Below, piece after piece: positions 1 to 9,170 of a stretch of 64,000 nt of DNA. The position numbers and the translations under genes were made by a program. The stretch is from NCBI RefSeq assembly GCF_019239235.1, contig NZ_JAAZTS010000012.1, forward strand, positions 1 through 64,000, given 5' to 3'. Source of the stretch: Caecibacteroides pullorum. GTDB taxonomy: Bacteria > Bacteroidota > Bacteroidia > Bacteroidales > Bacteroidaceae. Under the pieces are notes generated by a model that saw only the letters and a list, made by a program, of their open reading frames with translations, did no database searches and was not told the origin of the DNA. Positions within the stretch are counted from its first letter, which is position 1; every line of letters begins with the position of its first letter.

Positions 1-151
1 TGACATATCGGCATATAAATACTAAAAATATTCATATCAAAAGATATGTTATATATCATATTGTCACATTTACCCCAATTATCCGGTTCCAAACCACTTT
101 AGAAATACGATAATTTCGGAAGTAAAAAGACAAATAAATGTGATTTTTTTA

Positions 152-159
152 TAGTTTTG
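152..159 (+). promoter_or_regulatory. Putative -7 promoter element of the M16 peptidase gene
   Basis: TAGTTTTG matches the Bacteroidetes -7 consensus TAnnTTTG and lies about 49 bases before the start codon. No good TTTG -33 box is visible at the usual spacing, so this is a moderate call. The preceding 150 bases are AT-rich and hold no gene that I can see. Confidence 0.45.
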
Positions 160-207
160 TAGACTGATTAACCAACAAAAACACATCAATCGAAAAAATG
201 TAAAGTT

Positions 208-3111
208 ATGAGAGTCATGAAACTGAAAATGCTACTATGTCTGGCCATTGCCGTCATAGCCATGCCAGCCTTTAGTCAGGGGCTGAAAGCATTCAAACTG
301 AAAAATGGTCTTTCCGTATATATATGGGAAGACGCATCCAAGTCGGACGTGTTCGGACTGGTTGGTGTACGCGCCGGCTCCATCAACGAGCCGGAAGAAT
401 ACACCGGACTTGCCCATTACCTGGAGCACGTCATGTTCAAGGGAACAGACAATATCGGTGCCCTCAACTGGACGGAAGAAGAGCCTATCTACAAAGAAAT
501 CATCGCCAAGTATGACCAGCGGGCTGCCGAAACCGATCCGGTAAAGAAAGATGCCCTGAACCAGGAAATCAACGAACTCACTCTGAAGGCTGGCAAGATC
601 AGCCTGCCAACCGAATATTCCAGTCTGATGGAAAGTATCGGTGCCAAAGGCGTGAATGCAGCAACAAGCTACGACTATACGTTCTACCACAGCTCCTTCC
701 CAGCTTATCAGATAAACAAGTGGCTCGAAATCTCTTCACAACGCTTCATCCATCCCGTGTTCCGTTCTTTTCAACCCGAACTGGAGAACGTGTACGAAGA
801 GTACAACCGCGCACAGGACAATCCCAATCAGGCTGTCAGCAGCTTTTTCATGAGCAAGGCATTCGAAGGACACCCCTATTCGCGCGACATCATCGGCCTG
901 CCCGAACATCTGAAGAACCCGCAACTGAGCAAGCTTATCGAATTCTATGACACCTGGTACGTACCCGAAAACATGGTGCTCGTACTGGTCGGCAACATCA
1001 ACGCCCAGCAGGTAGCCGGCCGCATCGCCGGCACCTTTGGCCGTCTGGCCAAAAAGCCGATGCCCGTACGCAAAACCTACACGGACATGAACATCCAGGG
1101 ACGCAAACAATACACTGAAAAGGTGGGCTACTATCCGCAGGTAGCCATGGTGTTCAACGGCGTACCGGCCGGACATCCCGACGAGGATGCACTGGATATC
1201 GCCCTCTCTCTGCTGAGCAACGGCAGCCAGACGGGCGCATTGGATAAACTGGTATTGGACGGCGAACTAACCAGTGCCGGAGCTTACGCACAGACTTTCC
1301 GTGAACAAGGACGCTCGGTCGTAGTAAGCATACCGCTTTACGATGAAAACCAACGCCGCTTCGAATCGAACAAAAGTGCCGAGAAAAAAGCTCTGGAAGC
1401 TATCGAGAAGATAGCCAACGGTGAGTTCGAAGATTGGAAAATCAATGCCATCAAGGCGGAAATGTGCCGCCAGTTCGACCTGGCCATGGAGAAGAACGAA
1501 CAGAAAGCCATGATCCTGATGAATGCTTTCTATAATGAACAGGATCTGGGCGAAATATTAAACTACAAGGACAAGATCATGGCTGTAACAAACGACGACG
1601 TAAAGCGCGTAGCCAAACAATATCTGTCCAAAAACTACCTGGCCCTCTACATCGAACAGGGCAAGGCCAAGAAGGGTGAGAAAATAGCCAAGCCCAACTA
1701 CAAGCCCGTGGAACCGCCCGTAGGCCAGCAGTCGCTCTACGCCCTGCAATTCAAGAGCCTGCCCATCGGTCATGTAGCTGAAAACCTGATTGACTTTAGC
1801 GACGTACAGGTAAAACAACTGAACGACCGTTCCAAGATGTACTACACGCCAAACAAGGAAAACAACATCTTCCAGCTCGTCCTGCAGTACGGAGCCGGAA
1901 CCAAAGAATTCCCCAAACTCGACGTAGCCGCCAGCCTGATGAACAACGCCGGCGTGATGGGACTCTACGAACCGCAGCAGCTGAAGGAGGAACTCAGCAA
2001 ACTGAATGCTACCTGCTACGTATCGGCCAGCTCCAACTACCTGACCATCGTCATGGAAGGATTTGAAGAAACCTTGCCCCAGGCCTGCCAGCTCCTCTCC
2101 CGCCAGATTCTGATGCCCAAACTGGACGACAAACAGCTGGCACAGCTAAAAGGTAACATCCTGAGTACACGTCAGCAACGCAAGGAAAACGTCAGCACAC
2201 TGAACGAGGCTTTGCGCCAGTATCTGCTCTACGGTGACAAGTCGGACTACATCGACGAACTGACGGACAAAGAAGTGCTCGAACTGCAGATCTCCGAACT
2301 GACGGGTGACATCAACCGCGCATCCAATTTCGAATCGAAAATCTTCTATACCGGTACCCTGCCCTTCGACAACGTCTACAGCATCCTGAGCCAGAACCTC
2401 CCGCTCGTAGCCAATGAGCGCCCGTCTGAATCGCCGCGCGTGAAACCAATGCAGGCTGTAAATGAAAATACCATCTACTTCCTGCCCAACAATGACGCAG
2501 AACAGGCACAGATCCACTTCTACCTGCCGATGCAGACGGCCGACAAGAAGGACGACGTACTGCGCGACGCCTTCAACCAATACTTCGGTCTGGACTTCAC
2601 CGGACTGGTATTGAACGAAATCCGCGAGAAGCGTTCCATGGCCTATACGGCTTACGCCTACGCAGCCACACAAGGCATTGCCGGCAAAGCCAGCTACCTG
2701 TACGGCAGCATCGGTACGCAGAACGACAAGGCCAACGACGCCATCGACGTGTTCATGGGCCTCATCAACGACATGCCGAAGAATGCCGACCGCATCGACA
2801 ACATCAAGAGTTATCTGCGCCAGTCGGCCTTGACCAACCATCCCGACTTCCGCAGCAAGGCGATGTATCTGGTTAACCTCGGTTACCAAGGCTATACTGA
2901 AGATCCTGCCAAGGAACAGTTGCCGCAAATCGATGCACTGACCTTCGACGACATCGTAAAGTTCTACGAGACAAACATCAAAGGCAAACCCTATGCAATC
3001 GCCATCATGGGTAACCCCAAGATGATAGACCTGAAGAAGCTGGAGAAATACGGAAAAGTAGTCAAACTGAACGACAACAAACTGTTCAACACGAAAGATA
3101 CGCTGTTCTAA
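208..3111 (+). CDS. Periplasmic M16-family zinc metallopeptidase, two-domain
   Basis: A 967-residue M16 (pitrilysin/insulinase-like) protease. Residues 1-24 form a signal peptide ending in AFSQ, so it should act in the periplasm or at the outer membrane. The inverted zinc motif HYLEH is at residues 70-74, and the distal glutamate cluster near 193-198 (ELENVYEE) supplies the third ligand. The length fits two tandem M16 halves; the second half (about 530-960) has no HxxEH and would be the structural partner. The first ATG is used; a second in-frame Met at residue 4 is equally possible. The gene is monocistronic, followed by strong hairpins and a terminator. The physiological substrate cannot be inferred. 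Confidence 0.93.
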   Translation: MRVMKLKMLLCLAIAVIAMPAFSQGLKAFKLKNGLSVYIWEDASKSDVFGLVGVRAGSINEPEEYTGLAHYLEHVMFKGTDNIGALNWTEEEPIYKEIIAKYDQRAAETDPVKKDALNQEINELTLKAGKISLPTEYSSLMESIGAKGVNAATSYDYTFYHSSFPAYQINKWLEISSQRFIHPVFRSFQPELENVYEEYNRAQDNPNQAVSSFFMSKAFEGHPYSRDIIGLPEHLKNPQLSKLIEFYDTWYVPENMVLVLVGNINAQQVAGRIAGTFGRLAKKPMPVRKTYTDMNIQGRKQYTEKVGYYPQVAMVFNGVPAGHPDEDALDIALSLLSNGSQTGALDKLVLDGELTSAGAYAQTFREQGRSVVVSIPLYDENQRRFESNKSAEKKALEAIEKIANGEFEDWKINAIKAEMCRQFDLAMEKNEQKAMILMNAFYNEQDLGEILNYKDKIMAVTNDDVKRVAKQYLSKNYLALYIEQGKAKKGEKIAKPNYKPVEPPVGQQSLYALQFKSLPIGHVAENLIDFSDVQVKQLNDRSKMYYTPNKENNIFQLVLQYGAGTKEFPKLDVAASLMNNAGVMGLYEPQQLKEELSKLNATCYVSASSNYLTIVMEGFEETLPQACQLLSRQILMPKLDDKQLAQLKGNILSTRQQRKENVSTLNEALRQYLLYGDKSDYIDELTDKEVLELQISELTGDINRASNFESKIFYTGTLPFDNVYSILSQNLPLVANERPSESPRVKPMQAVNENTIYFLPNNDAEQAQIHFYLPMQTADKKDDVLRDAFNQYFGLDFTGLVLNEIREKRSMAYTAYAYAATQGIAGKASYLYGSIGTQNDKANDAIDVFMGLINDMPKNADRIDNIKSYLRQSALTNHPDFRSKAMYLVNLGYQGYTEDPAKEQLPQIDALTFDDIVKFYETNIKGKPYAIAIMGNPKMIDLKKLEKYGKVVKLNDNKLFNTKDTLF

Positions 3112-3132
3112 CCAAAACGACCCGTATTATGC

Positions 3133-3256
3133 CCCCCTGAGGAAGCACTGCATGGCACCGTCACGAAGTGCTTCCTCAGGGGGTAACAAAGCACTGCATG
3201 AGAGGGTGACGAAGCACTTCGTCAGACCCTCAGAAAGCACTTCATCAGAACAGAAA
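3133..3256. repeat. Hairpin-rich intergenic repeat (GAAGCACT family), copy A
   Basis: The segment contains a perfect 17-bp inverted repeat (3133-3149 with 3167-3183, 17-base loop) and a second hairpin (3202-3214 with 3217-3231, two-base bulge). Both are built from the words AAGCACTGCATGAG and GACGAAGCACTTCGTC. The same words recur after the cytidine deaminase gene at 60150-60275, so this is a dispersed repeat family rather than a simple terminator. Neither hairpin is followed by a T-run. Confidence 0.75.
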
Positions 3257-3257
3257 G

Positions 3258-3314
3258 AAAAACAGATACGGACGATGTGAAAACTGAGCATCAAATCGTC
3301 CGTATCTGTTTTTT
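3258..3314. terminator. Bidirectional intrinsic terminator
   Basis: A perfect 19-bp stem (3258-3276 with 3295-3313) with an 18-base loop is flanked by A-rich sequence on one side and a T-run on the other. It can terminate the M16 peptidase transcript from the left and the convergent TRIC-family gene from the right. Confidence 0.85.
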
Positions 3315-3343
3315 CTACTTATAACCTGTAACCAGTCCGTCTT

Positions 3344-3955
3344 TTAAGCGTGTCCCGACAAGGTCGGCAAGCATATCTTATACTTCACTGCCAAAATACG
3401 TGTCAGAAAGACCACCACTCCACAAGCTATCTGGCAGATGTAGTCGTCCATCTGTGCCAACGCACACACCCAGTAGACCAATCCGCCGACCACACAAGCC
3501 ATCGCATAGATTTCTTTACGGAATATCAGCGGAATCTCATTAATAAACACATCGCGAATAACACCGCCGGCCGCACCCGTCATGCTACCCATGATAATAG
3601 CCACCCAAAAAGGATAGCCCAAGGACAAACTCTTCCCTACACCTACGACCGTGAACAGAGCCAGACCGATGGTATCGAAAAAGAAAAACGTATTGTTCAG
3701 GTGAATGAGATGCTTGCCAAACATGGTCACAAAAACCAACGCAAGTCCTGTACATATAAGATAAATAGGATCGGTCATCCAGCCCGGAGTCACGTCAAGC
3801 AACAAATCGCGCAACGTACCGCCACCCACGGCCGTAGCAAAACCAACCACGTATGCGCCAAACCAATCAAACCGTTTGGCCGATGCCAGACGAATGCCAC
3901 TGATCGCAAAAGCAAACGTCCCCACAAAATCGAGTATCTGAACAAATGTAGGCAT
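3344..3955 (-). CDS. TRIC/UPF0126-family inner-membrane channel protein
   Basis: A 203-residue protein of the UPF0126 (YadS-like) family, now grouped with trimeric intracellular cation channels. It shows the family's internal duplication: the glycine-rich helix break GGGTLRDLL near residues 45-53 recurs as GGVIRDVFINEIP around 130-142. Nearly all the remainder is hydrophobic, giving about seven membrane helices. Bacterial homologues conduct K+ in vitro, but a physiological role here is inference. It is a single gene divergent from the wecB-like gene, with an 81-base shared promoter region. Confidence 0.88.
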   Translation of the reverse strand: MPTFVQILDFVGTFAFAISGIRLASAKRFDWFGAYVVGFATAVGGGTLRDLLLDVTPGWMTDPIYLICTGLALVFVTMFGKHLIHLNNTFFFFDTIGLALFTVVGVGKSLSLGYPFWVAIIMGSMTGAAGGVIRDVFINEIPLIFRKEIYAMACVVGGLVYWVCALAQMDDYICQIACGVVVFLTRILAVKYKICLPTLSGHA

Positions 3956-4004
3956 ATAGATGAAATTTCCTGCAAAGTAACGAATAAAATTCCATTAGAA
4001 AACG

Positions 4005-4012
4005 TACTTTTG
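4005..4012 (+). promoter_or_regulatory. -7 promoter element of the wecB-like gene
   Basis: TACTTTTG is a full match to TAnnTTTG, 24 bases before the start codon at 4037. On the opposite strand 3973-3980 reads TTACTTTG, one mismatch from consensus, and probably serves the divergent channel gene. Confidence 0.55.
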
Positions 4013-4036
4013 TGAAAGATTTAAAAGGTTCGACTC

Positions 4037-5122
4037 ATGAAAATAACGATTGTAGCGGGCGCACGCCCCAATTTTATGAAAATAGCCCCCCTGTGCCGTG
4101 CCATCGATGCCGCACGCGAAGCCGGTCAGGACATCAGTTACCGCGTAGTATATACCGGCCCGGAGAACGATCCGGCACTGGAAGCCTCCCTCTTCTCCGA
4201 CCTCGCCATGAAGAAGCCCGACTCCTATCTGGGTGTCACGGGCAACGACCATTCGCAAGTGACGGCCGACATCATGCTGGCCTTTGAAAAAGAGTTGAAC
4301 GCCCACCCGGCACAGACAGTGCTGGTAGTGGACGATATGACCGCCACCATGAGCTGCGCCATTGTAGCCAAGAAGCGCGGACTGAAGGTGGCACATGTCA
4401 TTGCAGGTACCCGTTCGTTCGACATGAACATGCCGCGTGAAGTGAACCGCACCATCGTCGACGCCATCTCCGACTACCTGTTTGCAGCCAGCATGGCCGC
4501 CAACCGCAACCTGAACCAGGAAGGCATGATACCGGAGTACATCCACTACGTCGGCAATATCCTGATGGACACTATCCGCTACAACCGCCACCGCCTGCTC
4601 CAGCCCTTGTGGTTCTCTACGCTCGGTCTAAAGAAAGGCTGCTACCTGCTGCTCACTCTGAACCGACACGAGCTGCTGCAACAGCGCCAGGTCCTCCAGT
4701 CCCTGCTACAAACAATTCTCGACAGAGCCGGCGGGGTTCCCGTCGTAGCCCCCCTACACCCATACGTACAGCAAGCCATTCAAGCCACTGGCATCAGTGC
4801 CCCCAACCTGCATATCCTGCCGCCGCAAAGCTATCTGCACTTCGGATTCCTCATCAACCAGGCACAGGGCATTGTGACCGACTCGGGCAACATCGCCGAA
4901 GAAGCCACCTTCCTCGACGTACCCTGCATCACGCTGAATACGTATGCCGAACACCCCGAGACATGGCGTATCGGTACCAACGAACTGGTAGGCGAAAACA
5001 CGTTTGCCCTTTCGGCCTCACTGGAAAAAATGCTAAAAGGTGACTGGAAGCACAGTACCCTACCCGAACGTTGGGACGGCCGTACGGCAGAACGTATCGT
5101 ACAAGTCCTGCTTACAAAATAA
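4037..5122 (+). CDS. UDP-N-acetylglucosamine 2-epimerase-like protein with altered active site
   Basis: A 361-residue GT-B-fold protein of the WecB family, which interconverts UDP-GlcNAc and UDP-ManNAc. The N-terminal signature is present as AGARPNFMKIAP (residues 7-18) and the nucleotide-binding TDSGNIAEEA segment is near residue 280. Several catalytic positions differ from the family: HxEAGLR reads HVIAGTR, and THRxEN reads TLNRHEL, so the usual Glu and His are missing. The aspartate in VVDDMT and the NR of PREVNR are kept. It may be a divergent epimerase, a hydrolase or a non-catalytic UDP-sugar binder. No polysaccharide genes adjoin it. Confidence 0.75.
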   Translation: MKITIVAGARPNFMKIAPLCRAIDAAREAGQDISYRVVYTGPENDPALEASLFSDLAMKKPDSYLGVTGNDHSQVTADIMLAFEKELNAHPAQTVLVVDDMTATMSCAIVAKKRGLKVAHVIAGTRSFDMNMPREVNRTIVDAISDYLFAASMAANRNLNQEGMIPEYIHYVGNILMDTIRYNRHRLLQPLWFSTLGLKKGCYLLLTLNRHELLQQRQVLQSLLQTILDRAGGVPVVAPLHPYVQQAIQATGISAPNLHILPPQSYLHFGFLINQAQGIVTDSGNIAEEATFLDVPCITLNTYAEHPETWRIGTNELVGENTFALSASLEKMLKGDWKHSTLPERWDGRTAERIVQVLLTK

Positions 5123-5252
5123 CAGACTATACCTGTCCGGAATTGAGGACTAAGAAGAGGATGAAAACTTATAATAGTTTTCAATTTTTCCATATTTTTA
5201 GTTCTCAATTCCCAAATAATCAAAATTTGCTTCTTATTTGCTTGCAAATTAC

Positions 5253-5260
5253 TAACTTTG
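5253..5260 (+). promoter_or_regulatory. -7 promoter element of the DUF5686 gene
   Basis: TAACTTTG fits TAnnTTTG. A TTTG at 5226-5229 is a possible -33 box, although the 23-base spacer is slightly long. Transcription would begin near 5266, which argues against the ATG at 5271 and for the ATG at 5280. Confidence 0.5.
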
Positions 5261-5279
5261 CAGTTCGATTATGATAGAT

Positions 5280-7868
5280 ATGAAGCAATTATATACAACT
5301 CTCATTCTTCTGACAGTGCTCCTTTTCGCCCATTCAGCCGGAGCATCCGCCCAAATCAGAGGTACCGTTACAGACTCAATCACCAACGAACCCTTGTTGT
5401 ATGTCACTGTCCAGTACGAAGGCAAAGGCGTGGGAGCCATTACCAACGGAGACGGAGAATACAAGGTAGAGACCCGCAAGGGATGGGACGAACTGACTTT
5501 CTCTACAATCGGTTACGTTACCAAGAAAGTCAAGATCAAACCCGGACAGAAAGTACTGAATGTCAAAATGTCGCCCGACGACATCATGTTGTCTGAAGTA
5601 GTAGTCAAACCCAAAAGAGAAAAATACTCCCGTAAGAACAATCCGGCTGTGGACTTTATGCGTAAAGTCATCGAACACAAGAAGCAGCTGAAACTGGAAG
5701 AAAACGACTTCTACCAATACCAGAAGTACGAAAAGATGAAGATGTCGCTAAACGATGTCACCCCCGAAAAGATGGAAAAAGGACTGTACAAGAAGTTCTC
5801 CTTCTTCAAGGATCAGGTAGAAACATCGCCTAAAACCGGCAAGCAAATATTGCCCATTTCTATCAAGGAGACAGCTTCGCGAACCATCTACCGCAAAGAT
5901 CCACGCAGCGAGAAAACCATCATCGAAGGTATGAACTCGACAGGTATTGAAGAATTCTTCAGTACGGGCGACATGCTGGGTACGATCCTGAACGATGTTT
6001 TCTCGGACGTCAACATCTACGACGACGACATCCGCCTGCTGCAACGCCGCTTCGTAAGCCCCATCGGGCGAGGAGCCATCTCGTTCTACAGATATTACCT
6101 GATGGATACACTCATGGTAGACCAGCATGAATGTGTACACCTGACGTTCGTCCCCAACAATTCGCAGGACTTCGGCTTTACAGGCCATTTGTATGTAGTG
6201 AAAGACTCGACCTATGCCGTAAAAAAATGTACTATGAACCTGCCTAAAAAAACAGGTGTAAACTTCGTTGAAAGTCTGGACATCGTACAACAGTTCGAAC
6301 AGCTGCCCGACAGCAATTGGGTACTGACCGACGACGATATGACCGTAGAACTGGCCTTGATGAAAGGTGTTCAGGGACTGGAAGTGCAACGCACGACCAA
6401 ATATTCGAAATACAACTTTGACGAAATAGAACCCCGCCTCTTCCGCCTGAAAGGAAAAGTCATCAAGGAAGCCAACATGCTGGCCAAGAGCGACGAATAT
6501 TGGGCTGAAGTACGTCAGGTCCCCCTCACCAAGAAAGAGAGTACCATGGACCTTTTCATGAACCGCATCGAACAGATACCGGGATTCAAAATCATTATCT
6601 TCGGCGCCAAGGCACTGATCGAGAACTTCGTGGAAACCGGTAGTAAAGACCATCCCAGTAAGTTCGACTTCGGCCCCATCAACACCATCATCACCAGCAA
6701 CTACGTGAACGGAGCCCGTTTCCGTCTCAGTGGTATGACAACCGGCAATCTGCATCCCCACTGGAACTTCAGCGGATATGGTGCGTATGGTACACGTGAC
6801 AAGAAGTGGTTCTACTCCGGCCAGGTGGCCTATTCATTCAACAAACGCGAATATGTGTTGTGGGAGTTTCCTAAACACTATCTGTCTTTCAAATACACCT
6901 ACGATGTCATGTCGCCTATGGACAAATACCTGGAGACAGACAAGGATAACATGTTCGTAGGCTGGAAATGGACAACCGTCGACCAGATGTCCTATATCCG
7001 TGACGCTACCCTCAACTACGAATTGGAAACAAATACCGGTTTTTCTGTCAAAGCCATGCTGCGCCACCGCAACGACCAGCCGGCCGGCATCCTGCAATAC
7101 TGGCGCAACGACGGTGAGACTCCCGGTGTATTGGGCGAAAACAATACGCTGGTCCATGATATCACCACTACCGAACTGGGTGTAACCCTGCGTTATGCCC
7201 CGGGCGAAACATTTGTCAATACCAAGCAGCGTCGTGTACCCGTATCGCTGGACGCTCCTCAGTTCACCCTCTCGCATACAGTCGGTTTCAAAGGCATATT
7301 GGGAGGTGAATACAACTTCAACCTCACGGAAATAGGCCTGCGCAAACGTTTCTGGTTCGGTTCTTGGGGAAAGATCGACATCACAGCCCGTGCGGGTGCC
7401 CAGTGGAACAAGGTACCATTCCCGTTCCTGAACCTGCCCATGGCCAACCTGTCATACATCACCCAGCACAACGAATCGTTCTCACTCATCAACAACATGG
7501 AGTTTCTGAATGACCGCTACGGCTCGCTGGCGCTGAGTTACGACATGAACGGCAAGCTCTTCAACCGCATCCCGTTACTGAAGAAACTGAAATGGCGTGA
7601 AATGTTCCGCATCCGTAGCCTGTGGGGTACACTGACCGATAAGAACAATCCGTACAAGAGCAACGATCCCGTCCTCTTCCTCTTCCCGACCCGCAACGGT
7701 ATGCCTACCAGCTACGTCATGGGAAAGACGCCCTACGTGGAGGCCAGTGTAGGTATCTATAACATCTTCAAGTTGCTGCACATCGAATACGTGCGGCGTC
7801 TCACCTACACCGACATTCCCGGCGTGAAGAAAGACGGTATCCGCTTCATGATCATGATGATATTTTAA
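5280..7868 (+). CDS. DUF5686/carboxypeptidase-like regulatory domain outer-membrane protein
   Basis: An 862-residue protein with a signal peptide (MKQLYTTLILL... to ASAQ). Residues 25-100 form a carboxypeptidase-regulatory-like beta-sandwich (GTVTDSITNEPLLYVTV), followed by a long region typical of DUF5686, ending in alternating aromatic/hydrophobic strands that suggest an outer-membrane beta-barrel with a terminal Phe. There is no TonB box or plug signature, so I do not call it a TonB-dependent receptor. The ATG at 5280 is chosen because the promoter leaves almost no leader before 5271. It is 14 bases from rarA and may be co-transcribed with it. The molecular function of the family is unknown to me. 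Confidence 0.82.
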   Translation: MKQLYTTLILLTVLLFAHSAGASAQIRGTVTDSITNEPLLYVTVQYEGKGVGAITNGDGEYKVETRKGWDELTFSTIGYVTKKVKIKPGQKVLNVKMSPDDIMLSEVVVKPKREKYSRKNNPAVDFMRKVIEHKKQLKLEENDFYQYQKYEKMKMSLNDVTPEKMEKGLYKKFSFFKDQVETSPKTGKQILPISIKETASRTIYRKDPRSEKTIIEGMNSTGIEEFFSTGDMLGTILNDVFSDVNIYDDDIRLLQRRFVSPIGRGAISFYRYYLMDTLMVDQHECVHLTFVPNNSQDFGFTGHLYVVKDSTYAVKKCTMNLPKKTGVNFVESLDIVQQFEQLPDSNWVLTDDDMTVELALMKGVQGLEVQRTTKYSKYNFDEIEPRLFRLKGKVIKEANMLAKSDEYWAEVRQVPLTKKESTMDLFMNRIEQIPGFKIIIFGAKALIENFVETGSKDHPSKFDFGPINTIITSNYVNGARFRLSGMTTGNLHPHWNFSGYGAYGTRDKKWFYSGQVAYSFNKREYVLWEFPKHYLSFKYTYDVMSPMDKYLETDKDNMFVGWKWTTVDQMSYIRDATLNYELETNTGFSVKAMLRHRNDQPAGILQYWRNDGETPGVLGENNTLVHDITTTELGVTLRYAPGETFVNTKQRRVPVSLDAPQFTLSHTVGFKGILGGEYNFNLTEIGLRKRFWFGSWGKIDITARAGAQWNKVPFPFLNLPMANLSYITQHNESFSLINNMEFLNDRYGSLALSYDMNGKLFNRIPLLKKLKWREMFRIRSLWGTLTDKNNPYKSNDPVLFLFPTRNGMPTSYVMGKTPYVEASVGIYNIFKLLHIEYVRRLTYTDIPGVKKDGIRFMIMMIF

Positions 7869-7882
7869 TCTATAGAACAAAC

Positions 7883-9151
7883 GTGCAACCACTGGCAGAA
7901 AGGCTTCGGCCCAAGACATTAGACGAATACATCGGCCAGAAACATCTGGTCGGACCGGGAGCAGTGCTCCGCAAGATGATCGATGCAGGACGCATCTCCT
8001 CCTTCATCCTGTGGGGACCTCCGGGAGTGGGTAAGACGACACTGGCACAAATCATTGCCAACAAGCTGGAAACCCCGTTCTATACGCTGAGCGCCGTGAC
8101 CAGCGGTGTAAAAGACGTGCGCGACGTGATCGACCGTGCCAAGAACAACCGTTTCTTTTCCCAAGCCAATCCCATCCTTTTCATTGACGAAATCCACCGT
8201 TTCAGCAAGTCGCAGCAGGACTCGCTGCTGGGTGCTGTCGAACAGGGCATCGTGACACTGATCGGCGCCACCACAGAAAATCCCTCGTTCGAAGTCATCC
8301 GCCCTTTGCTGTCGCGCTGCCAGATTTATGTATTGAAGTCTCTCGAAAAGGAAGACCTGCTGGAACTGCTTCAGCGGGCACTGACAACCGACCATATCCT
8401 GCGTGAACGTCACATCGAGCTGAAGGAAACTACCGCCATGTTGCGCTACAGCGGAGGAGACGCCCGTAAGTTGCTCAACATATTGGAACTGGTTGTCGAG
8501 TCGGAGACAGACGACACAGTCGTCATCACCGACGACATGGTGACCGAACGCCTGCAACAAAACCCGCTGGCTTACGACAAGGACGGCGAGATGCACTACG
8601 ACATCATCTCCGCCTTTATCAAATCCATCCGTGGCAGCGACCCCGACGGAGCCATCTACTGGCTGGCCCGCATGGTGGAAGGCGGCGAAGACCCCGCTTT
8701 CATCGCCCGTCGTCTAGTCATTTCCGCTTCGGAAGACATCGGACTGGCCAACCCCAACGCCCTGCTCTTGGCCAACGCCTGCTTCGACGCCGTGATGAAG
8801 GTAGGATGGCCCGAAGGCCGTATTCCCTTGGCCGAAACCACCATTTATCTTGCCACCAGCCCCAAGAGCAACTCAGCCTACATGGCCATCAACGACGCCC
8901 TGGAGCTGGTTCGACAGACCGGCAACCTGCCTGTTCCCCTTCATCTGCGCAATGCCCCCACCAAACTGATGAAGCAGTTGGGCTATGGCGAAGACTACAA
9001 GTACGCCCACGACTATCCGGGCCACTTCGTCCGCCAGCAGTTCCTGCCCGACGAACTGAAAGACCACAGCATCTGGCATCCACAGGAGAATGCAGCGGAA
9101 GCCAAACATAAGGAACGGATGCAGGCGCTTTGGGGAAAAGAACGCTTTTGA
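7883..9151 (+). CDS. rarA: Replication-associated recombination protein A (RarA/MgsA AAA+ ATPase)
   Basis: A 422-residue clamp-loader-like AAA+ ATPase that acts at stalled replication forks. Walker A GPPGVGKT is at residues 45-52 and Walker B LFIDEIHRF at about 99-107, followed by a sensor segment (IGATTENPSFEV) and the C-terminal tetramerisation region with HYDIISAFIKSIRGSDPD. Length is normal for the family. Translation appears to begin at GTG, since no upstream in-frame ATG exists before a stop and the N-terminal sequence (QPLAERLRPKTLDEYIGQ) is complete. Confidence 0.95.
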   Translation: MQPLAERLRPKTLDEYIGQKHLVGPGAVLRKMIDAGRISSFILWGPPGVGKTTLAQIIANKLETPFYTLSAVTSGVKDVRDVIDRAKNNRFFSQANPILFIDEIHRFSKSQQDSLLGAVEQGIVTLIGATTENPSFEVIRPLLSRCQIYVLKSLEKEDLLELLQRALTTDHILRERHIELKETTAMLRYSGGDARKLLNILELVVESETDDTVVITDDMVTERLQQNPLAYDKDGEMHYDIISAFIKSIRGSDPDGAIYWLARMVEGGEDPAFIARRLVISASEDIGLANPNALLLANACFDAVMKVGWPEGRIPLAETTIYLATSPKSNSAYMAINDALELVRQTGNLPVPLHLRNAPTKLMKQLGYGEDYKYAHDYPGHFVRQQFLPDELKDHSIWHPQENAAEAKHKERMQALWGKERF

Positions 9152-9170
9152 TTAAATATATTTGAATAAC

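Noticed and set aside
5271-5279. Start of the DUF5686 gene at 5271
   Set aside because: The promoter predicts transcription beginning near 5266, leaving almost no leader; the ATG at 5280 directly precedes the signal peptide.
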